DNA of 10,212 nucleotides from Burkholderiales bacterium (GTDB lineage: Bacteria > Pseudomonadota > Gammaproteobacteria > Burkholderiales > JAEUMW01), in NCBI GenBank assembly GCA_016791285.1, contig JAEUMX010000062.1:1-10212 (forward strand), read 5' to 3'. The translations under genes and the position numbers were made by a program. The notes beneath the pieces are model-generated. The model saw only the letters and a program-made list of their open reading frames with translations. It was not told where the DNA came from and ran no database searches. Shown piece after piece: positions 5,852-10,212 of this stretch (the stretch's first letter is position 1; each line of letters begins with the position of its first letter).

Positions 5852-6316
5852 TTGAAGATTCTCCTCGTCTGCATGGGAAACATCTGCCGCTCGCCGATGG
5901 CGGAGGCCGTGGTCCGCCGCATGCTGGCGCGCACAGGGTTGGCCGCGAACACGAGCGTGGCTTCGGCCGGGACGCACGACTTCAACATCGGACTGTCGCC
6001 CGACCCGCGGGCGCGCCTGGCGGCGCAGCGGCGGGGTTACGACATGGCAGGGATGCGGGCGCGGCAGATCCAGCCTGAGGACTTCGAGCGCTTCGATCTC
6101 ATCCTGGCGATGGACCGCAGGAACTTGGCCGTGCTGCAGAGAGCCTGTCCCGCCGAGCATCGGCACAAGCTCGCGCTCTTTCTCGACCACGCCACAGCGC
6201 ATGACGCGAACGAAGTGCCGGACCCGTACGGCGAATCGCAGGAGCGCTTCGAACACGTGCTCGACATGATCGAAGATGCCGCGCGCGGCCTGATCGCATC
6301 GCTGCCCCGTGCCTGA
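5852..6316 (+). CDS. Low-molecular-weight protein tyrosine phosphatase
   Basis: A 154-residue cytoplasmic phosphatase of normal family length that hydrolyses phosphotyrosine (and related phosphoesters) through a cysteinyl-phosphate intermediate. The N-terminal P-loop is VCMGNICRS (6-14) with nucleophile Cys7 and Arg13; the second P-loop cysteine Cys12 is also present. SAGTHDFNIG (38-47) and the general-acid loop VPDPYGES (122-129) with Asp124 complete the active site. The start codon is TTG at 5852, chosen because the family begins MKILLVCMGNICRSP at exactly this place and no ATG is found close upstream in frame; the ribosome site is weak. It is transcribed alone, divergent from the methyltransferase remnant and converging on the antiporter gene with only 19 bp between the stops. 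No tyrosine kinase or capsule gene is nearby, so it looks like the housekeeping form rather than the exopolysaccharide-linked form. Confidence 0.93.
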   Translation: MKILLVCMGNICRSPMAEAVVRRMLARTGLAANTSVASAGTHDFNIGLSPDPRARLAAQRRGYDMAGMRARQIQPEDFERFDLILAMDRRNLAVLQRACPAEHRHKLALFLDHATAHDANEVPDPYGESQERFEHVLDMIEDAARGLIASLPRA

Positions 6317-6335
6317 CGGCAGCGGTCGGCGAGCC

Positions 6336-8183
6336 TTACGTGGACTCGCTCGCCGACGCGGCCGGCCGGCCGAGGTGCCAGAGGGCGATGCCGCCGACCA
6401 GCGCGCAGGCGACCGACGCGCCGAACACCGCGATCTTCGCGGCGGCGAAGTCCCCCGCATCCGGGAACGCCTGCCCGGCGATGAAGAGCGACATGGTGAA
6501 GCCGATGCCCGCCACCGCCCCGCACGCGGCAAGCTGCTGCCACGAGTACGACGATGGTTTCGTCGCGAGGCCGCAGCGAACGGCGAGCTGGGAGGCGAGC
6601 AGAAAGCCGAGCGGCTTGCCGAGGAGCAGTCCGCCGACGATCGCCACAGCGAGCGACTCGCGCCCGTCGAACACCCCGGCCGAGAGCACGACGCCGGCAT
6701 TGGCGAGCGCGAAGAGCGGCAGGATGAGGTAGCTCGACCACGGTTCGACATGCCGCAGCAGGCGGTCGGCAGGCGATTCGAGCCGATCGTGAATGGCGTC
6801 CAGCGTGCGCAGCGCAGGGACCGACGGGCCGTGCCGCAGCACCTCTTCACCACGGCGCGTTTCCGCCGCGATGATCGCCTCCGCCTGGGCCGTGAGCGCC
6901 CGCAGATTCGGCGGCGGGCGCGTCGGCACGACGAGCGCGAGCAGCACGCCCGCCAGCGTCGCGTGCAATCCGCCGGCATGCACGAGCGCCCAGAGGGCGA
7001 CGCCGAGAATCGCATAAGGCAGCGCCCGGTAGACGCCGGCGCGATTCAGCGCCACGAGCGCGGCGAAGACGACCCCGGCTAGCGCCAGCGCGGCCACGTC
7101 CACGTGACCGGAGTAGAAGATGGCAACGACGAGAATCGTGCCGATGTCGTCGACGATCGAAGCCGCGGTGAGAAACACGCGCAGTTCCACCGGCACTCGC
7201 CTTCCCAGCAGGACGCTCAGCGCCACGGCAAACGCGGTGTCCGTCGGCATCGGCACGCCCGCGCCGAGTGTCCACCGACCAACCGGGACGAGCGCCAGGT
7301 ACACGAGCGCGGGCAGGAGCAACCCCCCGATGGCAGCGGCAATGGGCAAGGCTGCTGAACGCCGGTTGGCGAGCCGCCCGACCGTGAACTCCCGCTTCAC
7401 TTCGAGCCCCACGACGAGAAAGAAGAGCGTGAGCAGGCCGTCGTTGATCCAGTGCTGCAGCGACAAACCGAAAGCGTGGGTGCCGAAAGTGAAACCGGCG
7501 TGCGCGTGCCAGAAGCTTGCGAAGGCGTCTCCCGCTTCGGAGTTCGTGAGGAGGACCGCTATGACAGTGGCGAGCACGAGCAGCAGGCCGGTGGACGGCG
7601 CCCAGCTCGCGAATCCCACCGCGGCCGACTTGAAACGGTAGCCGAGCGAGCCCTCCAGCGCCTCGGCGAGCGAGGTCTCGTCCCACGGCCCGTCGTAGCG
7701 ACGACCGCCGATGAAAAACGTCGGCGTCACCAGGACACCGCTCGCCTTCGCACTGCGCACGTCTTCGTCGACGCGCGCTGCCGCCGCGGAGCGCCGCGCA
7801 CGGACAGCTTCGTCGTCCTCGCGATCCACCCGCAGATCCGCGGCGACGGCATCCAGATCCGCCTCCGTCAGCACCGTGGAGCGCGTCATCAGGGCGATGT
7901 GCGCGGACCAGAATTCGTCCGCGTCGGGCGCGCACTCCACAATCTCGGCGGCCTGCCTGGCCGGGCGCGAGTCGGTCAGCGGCCGGTGGCGAAAGACGTA
8001 GCGCAGTCGCTCCCCGAACCGATCGCGCAGCTTCGCGATTTCCTCGTTCGCGGCGCGACACCTGGGACACGCGTAGCTGCCGAACTCGACGAGCGTGATC
8101 GTCGCATCGTGCGGACCGAGGATGTGGTCGCGCTCGCCGTCCACCGGCGGCGCGAGCAGGCGCGCGCGCGTGTCGCTCGTCAT
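6336..8183 (-). CDS. nhaA: Fusion of DsbA/thioredoxin-like domain with NhaA Na+/H+ antiporter
   Basis: A 615-residue protein in two parts. Residues about 20-180 form a thioredoxin-fold (Thioredoxin_4/DsbA-like) domain: [14 protein letters not shown] (29-42) with the CPRC redox pair Cys39/Cys42, and the cis-proline loop VTPTFFIGG (152-160). Residues about 192-605 are a complete NhaA antiporter, which exchanges one Na+ (or Li+) for two H+ across the inner membrane: [21 protein letters not shown] (245-265), PMPTDTAFA (311-319) with Asp315, and [10 protein letters not shown] (341-350) with Asp345/Asp346. These equal the ion-binding Asp133, Asp163 and Asp164 of E. coli NhaA, with the same spacing of 30. 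LGKPLGF (521-527) and [16 protein letters not shown] (558-573) are also typical. There is no signal peptide before the thioredoxin domain; in this fusion class it is usually placed in the cytosol. The start at 8183 is chosen as the Met just before the domain; no ribosome site precedes it (see the -10 element). Confidence 0.92.
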   Translation of the reverse strand: MTSDTRARLLAPPVDGERDHILGPHDATITLVEFGSYACPRCRAANEEIAKLRDRFGERLRYVFRHRPLTDSRPARQAAEIVECAPDADEFWSAHIALMTRSTVLTEADLDAVAADLRVDREDDEAVRARRSAAAARVDEDVRSAKASGVLVTPTFFIGGRRYDGPWDETSLAEALEGSLGYRFKSAAVGFASWAPSTGLLLVLATVIAVLLTNSEAGDAFASFWHAHAGFTFGTHAFGLSLQHWINDGLLTLFFLVVGLEVKREFTVGRLANRRSAALPIAAAIGGLLLPALVYLALVPVGRWTLGAGVPMPTDTAFAVALSVLLGRRVPVELRVFLTAASIVDDIGTILVVAIFYSGHVDVAALALAGVVFAALVALNRAGVYRALPYAILGVALWALVHAGGLHATLAGVLLALVVPTRPPPNLRALTAQAEAIIAAETRRGEEVLRHGPSVPALRTLDAIHDRLESPADRLLRHVEPWSSYLILPLFALANAGVVLSAGVFDGRESLAVAIVGGLLLGKPLGFLLASQLAVRCGLATKPSSYSWQQLAACGAVAGIGFTMSLFIAGQAFPDAGDFAAAKIAVFGASVACALVGGIALWHLGRPAASASEST

Positions 8184-8191
8184 GGCGCGGA

Positions 8192-8197
8192 AGTATA
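8192..8197 (-). promoter_or_regulatory. Candidate -10 element for a near-leaderless nhaA transcript
   Basis: The minus strand has TATACT ending nine bases before the ATG at 8183. Transcription would start about two or three bases before the ATG, fitting the lack of a Shine-Dalgarno sequence. The -35 region is poor. Prediction only. Confidence 0.35.
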
Positions 8198-8341
8198 CCG
8201 ACGGACAACCCGTAGGGCGACGATTCCACTGGGGTCGCTCTTCCGTGCCTCGGCAGCACGCGACTACCGCCAGCAGGCAATTGCACCCCAAGTAGTCGAA
8301 GGGAACAATCACCCGCTCAACCAGCAGCTTGACGCGGTGAA

Positions 8342-8371
8342 CGACGCCGAAGAGAAGCTCGCTCGGCGTCG
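8342..8371 (-). terminator. Hairpin after the globin gene, possible terminator
   Basis: A perfect 9-bp inverted repeat (CGACGCCGA and TCGGCGTCG) with a 12-base loop lies 22 bases after the globin stop. There is no T run behind it in the minus direction, so it could be an attenuated terminator or an mRNA 3'-end stabiliser rather than a classical intrinsic terminator. Confidence 0.35.
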
Positions 8372-8392
8372 GCCGCTACTCCAAACCATCGA

Positions 8393-8836
8393 TCATCGCG
8401 TGACGATATCCGTCTTCATCGGACCCAGGACCGCGAGCAGATCCTTCTGTTCCTGAGCGGGCACCTTGAACTTGTTCAAGGTCTTGACGAGATCTTCCAC
8501 GAGGGCGTTGAACTGGGCGCCGGAGACGCCCAGTCCGGCGTGCGCCGTTCGCATGTCGCGGCCGGTGTACTGGCACGGACCACCCGTGCCCGCGCAGATC
8601 TGCTCGACCAGCAAGTGCTTCAGACGCGGAATGTCGGTGTTGGCGAACTGCTGATTGATGCGCGGATCGCTCGCCACGTTGGCGACGAAATCATCGACCA
8701 CCGCGGTGATCGCCGGTTTGCCGCCGAGCCGGTCGTACAGGCTCTGCCGCGGGGCCTTCTGGTCTTGGGTCGCGCATGCCGCCAAGCCGAGTGTGGCAAG
8801 GGTTGTCAGGACCACGAACAGATTGCGCAGCTTCAT
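8393..8836 (-). CDS. Group 1 truncated haemoglobin, lipoprotein form
   Basis: A 147-residue protein: a lipoprotein signal (LFVVLTTLATLGLAAC, lipobox LAAC with Cys21) followed by a truncated globin of group 1 type (about 32-145). Landmarks are SLYDRLGGKPAI (32-43), VVDDFVANVASDPRI (46-60), the proximal histidine segment RDMRTAHAGLGVS (93-105) with His99, and a C-terminal helix region. Position B10 after DDF is Val51 rather than the ligand-stabilising Tyr of classic group 1 globins, so oxygen binding is probably different from those. Two cysteines in CAGTGGPC (81-88) could form a disulfide in the periplasm. Start at 8836: AAAGGAG is present 8 bases upstream. The predicted place is the periplasmic face of a membrane, where it could bind O2, NO or act as a redox sensor; the exact role is unknown. 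Divergent from the sigma factor gene. Confidence 0.88.
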   Translation of the reverse strand: MKLRNLFVVLTTLATLGLAACATQDQKAPRQSLYDRLGGKPAITAVVDDFVANVASDPRINQQFANTDIPRLKHLLVEQICAGTGGPCQYTGRDMRTAHAGLGVSGAQFNALVEDLVKTLNKFKVPAQEQKDLLAVLGPMKTDIVTR

Positions 8837-9029
8837 CTCTGGGTCTCCTTTACGAGGAATGGTTGCGGGGAACTGCAAGCCCATCTACGCCGGGAGCAGC
8901 CGCCGGGATGCGGGAATATTTTTCACTGCGAGCAAATCTGGAATTCGACGATCCGCGTACTCGAAAGGTGGGACAGCCCGGCAGGCCTGCTCGGGGTCCC
9001 TATTGCTGCAGAAGCTCCTGGTAACGCGC

Positions 9030-9035
9030 TAGAAT
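9030..9035 (+). promoter_or_regulatory. Candidate -10 element of the sigma/anti-sigma operon
   Basis: TAGAAT (five of six consensus) with a weak TGCAGA 17 bases upstream at 9007-9012. Start of transcription would fall near 9042, only 14 bases before the ATG at 9056, so a GGGAGG at 9036-9041 would lie outside the mRNA. Either this promoter or that ribosome site may be chance. Low certainty. Confidence 0.25.
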
Positions 9036-9055
9036 GGGAGGCGTTGGGCAAGAGC

Positions 9056-9667
9056 ATGATGCATCCCGATATGCCGCGTGCAATGGAGTCGCTGATCGAC
9101 GCGCAGGAAGCGGTCCTGCGCGAGGCCTTGGCGGGAATCGTCGCCCGCCGCCAGGAAGCTTTGGCTCGCTTCTACGACGCGACGGTGAGCCGCGTGTACG
9201 GGTTGGCGCTGCGCGTCACCGCCCGTTCCGACGCTGCGGAAGAGGTGACGGCCGACGTCTACATGCAGGTCTGGAACCAGGCGGCGCGCTTCGATCAAGG
9301 ACGGGGTTCCGTGCTGGCCTGGCTGCTCACCATCTGCAGGAGCCGCGCGATCGATTGCCTGCGTCGCGCCGACGAGGCGGAATCGTGGGCCGAGCCGCCG
9401 GAGGTCGCCGGTTCGGCCGCGGACGATCCTCAGGATCTGCTGATCGCAGTGGAGCGTGGTCGCGCCTTGGCGAGCGCACTGGAGGGCCTCACCGCCTTGC
9501 AGCGGCAGCTCGTGTCGCTCGCGTTCTTTCGCGGATTGACGCACGAGGAAATCGCGGACCACGCTCGACTGCCGCTGGGGACGGTGAAGACCCATATTCG
9601 CAAGGCGCTTGCGTGCCTGCGGGAAAATCTCGCGCCCCGGATGGACGAGCGAGCGCTAAGACGATGA
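9056..9667 (+). CDS. ECF-type RNA polymerase sigma factor
   Basis: A 203-residue sigma-70 family factor of extracytoplasmic-function type, which directs RNA polymerase to stress promoters when freed from its anti-sigma factor. Region 2 spans about 37-104: ARFYDATVSRVYGLALRVT (37-55), AEEVTADVYMQVW (61-73) and GSVLAWLLTICRSRAIDCLR (84-103, the -10 recognition part). Region 4 spans about 140-192: LTALQRQLVSLAFFRGLTHE (145-164) and the DNA-binding helix-turn-helix LPLGTVKTHIRKALACLRE (172-190). The start is uncertain: two adjacent ATGs (9056, 9059) are candidates, a GGGAGG lies 14 bases upstream, which is far, and in-frame TTG and ATG alternatives exist nearby. The stop overlaps the start of the anti-sigma gene by ATGA, implying translational coupling. 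The adjacent ChrR-like gene places it with the SigK/RpoE-ChrR type groups. Confidence 0.93.
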   Translation: MMHPDMPRAMESLIDAQEAVLREALAGIVARRQEALARFYDATVSRVYGLALRVTARSDAAEEVTADVYMQVWNQAARFDQGRGSVLAWLLTICRSRAIDCLRRADEAESWAEPPEVAGSAADDPQDLLIAVERGRALASALEGLTALQRQLVSLAFFRGLTHEEIADHARLPLGTVKTHIRKALACLRENLAPRMDERALRR

Positions 9668-10125
9668 AGACGAAACACTCGCCCGGAACACCGATTCTGG
9701 ATGCCGAGCTGCTCGACGCCCTGCTGGTCGACCTGCAACCGATCGCGCCGCCGGCCGAGTGCGCGGCGCGCCTGCGCGAGCGCGTGCTGGCAGGCGCCCG
9801 CGAGGCAGACAAGGTCACGATTCCGCCGGATGCCGGCAAGTGGAGAGTGATCGCGCCCAAGGTCAGCATGAAGATGCTGCACGTCACTCCGGAGTCCCGT
9901 TCGTTTCTGCTGCGCCTGGAGCCTGGCGGACGCCTGGCGCCGCACGATCATCCCGGCGAAGAGGAGTGCATGGTGCTGGAAGGCGAGGTCTATCTCGGCG
10001 ACGTGTACGCAACGGCGGGCACTTTCCACCTCGCGCCCAAGGGCACGCATCACGCCGAGATTCGTACCACTACGGGTACCCTGCTCTACCTCCGCCTCGC
10101 GTCCCCCGAGATCGTGCATCGGTAG
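9664..10125 (+). CDS. ChrR-like cupin anti-sigma factor
   Basis: A 153-residue protein. An N-terminal helical part (about 10-46, LDAELLDALLVDLQPIAPP then ARLRERVLAG) matches the sigma-binding segment of anti-sigma factors; a cupin domain follows (about 58-150). Cupin metal ligands are in place: His94 and His96 (APHDHPGEE), Glu100 and His130 (KGTHHAE), with the same spacings as His141, His143, Glu147 and His177 of Rhodobacter ChrR. The HxxxCxxC zinc motif of the ChrR N-terminal domain is missing, so sigma binding does not use that zinc site. In ChrR the cupin domain senses singlet oxygen or peroxide and releases the sigma factor; here the signal is unknown. The start overlaps the sigma stop (ATGA), giving equal translation of both partners. 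Cytoplasmic; no membrane segment. Confidence 0.9.
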   Translation: MKTKHSPGTPILDAELLDALLVDLQPIAPPAECAARLRERVLAGAREADKVTIPPDAGKWRVIAPKVSMKMLHVTPESRSFLLRLEPGGRLAPHDHPGEEECMVLEGEVYLGDVYATAGTFHLAPKGTHHAEIRTTTGTLLYLRLASPEIVHR

Positions 10126-10127
10126 CC

Positions 10128-10141
10128 CGGGGTCCGCCCCG
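10128..10141 (+). terminator. Small GC hairpin after the anti-sigma gene
   Basis: CGGGG-TCCG-CCCCG, a 5-bp stem directly after the stop at 10125. No T run follows. It may slow or end transcription of the sigma operon, but this is weak. Confidence 0.25.
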
Positions 10142-10149
10142 CGACGTGG

Positions 10150-10155
10150 GATAAT
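10150..10155 (+). promoter_or_regulatory. Candidate -10 element for the last gene
   Basis: GATAAT (five of six consensus) 31 bases before the ATG at 10186. No good -35 hexamer is seen 17 bases upstream. Confidence 0.3.
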
Positions 10156-10185
10156 CGCGATCCCGGCAACGAACCCTCGCGACCC

Positions 10186-10212
10186 ATGACCCTGCCCCCG
10201 AAGGACATCTTC
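10186..10212 (+). CDS. Start of a gene running off the window (partial)
   Basis: An ATG opens a frame of nine residues (MTLPPKDIF) to the end of the window. A GATAAT lies suitably upstream, but no clear ribosome site is present. Too short to identify. Confidence 0.4.

Noticed and set aside
5656..6078. Plus-strand frame overlapping the phosphatase start
   Set aside because: It is out of frame with the phosphatase, whose active-site motifs are unmistakable.
8184..8392. Possible small gene between the antiporter and the globin
   Set aside because: No frame with a ribosome site and plausible protein; the in-frame extension of the antiporter to 8312 has a Cys/Arg-rich non-family sequence and was not accepted as its start.
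7452..8456. 334-residue plus-strand frame opposite nhaA
   Set aside because: Antisense shadow of the thioredoxin-NhaA gene; Arg-rich with no domain.

Overview
The window is a GC-rich piece of bacterial chromosome. Its gene families (FAD:protein FMN transferase with a DUF2271 tail, PepSY membrane protein, periplasmic globin lipoprotein, ECF sigma factor with a ChrR-type cupin anti-sigma, IS91-type transposase) and its base composition fit a betaproteobacterium or a related proteobacterium. This is an inference from family content; there is no rRNA or other marker gene to confirm it.

Layout. (1) 35-2352, plus strand: a two-gene unit. A Tat-type secreted ApbE flavin transferase fused to a DUF2271 domain is followed 5 bp later by a PepSY-type membrane protein with two or three helices. 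This looks like an extracytosolic flavin/redox module whose other members may lie upstream of the window. (2) 2343-5693, minus strand: a mosaic, partly degenerate region. Its two edges look like the tail (2343-2450) and the head (5484-5693) of one Type IIL/MmeI-like DNA methyltransferase gene. Between them lie the C-terminal part of an IS91-family transposase, fused in frame to a frameshifted FHA-domain fragment, and a probable two-gene operon: a 303-residue Gly-rich repeat protein with a tail-spike-like C-terminal domain, then a 288-residue protein I do not recognise. A good sigma70 promoter (5325-5353) faces that operon. (3) 5852-6316, plus strand: a low-molecular-weight tyrosine phosphatase with a TTG start. 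(4) 6336-8183, minus strand, converging on the phosphatase: a DsbA/thioredoxin-like domain fused to a complete NhaA Na+/H+ antiporter, perhaps leaderless. (5) 8393-8836, minus strand: a group 1 truncated haemoglobin carrying a lipoprotein signal. (6) 9056-10125, plus strand, divergent from the globin: an ECF sigma factor overlapping by ATGA with a cupin anti-sigma factor. A last gene probably begins at 10186 and runs off the end.

How the parts may work together. The sigma/anti-sigma pair is a typical envelope or oxidative stress switch, and the divergent globin lipoprotein could be one of its targets. The ApbE/PepSY pair and the thioredoxin-NhaA fusion are also envelope proteins, so apart from the phosphatase the intact flanking genes are mostly concerned with envelope redox and ion homeostasis. 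The middle region is a separate accessory segment. The repeat protein and its downstream partner are the most likely place for something undescribed.
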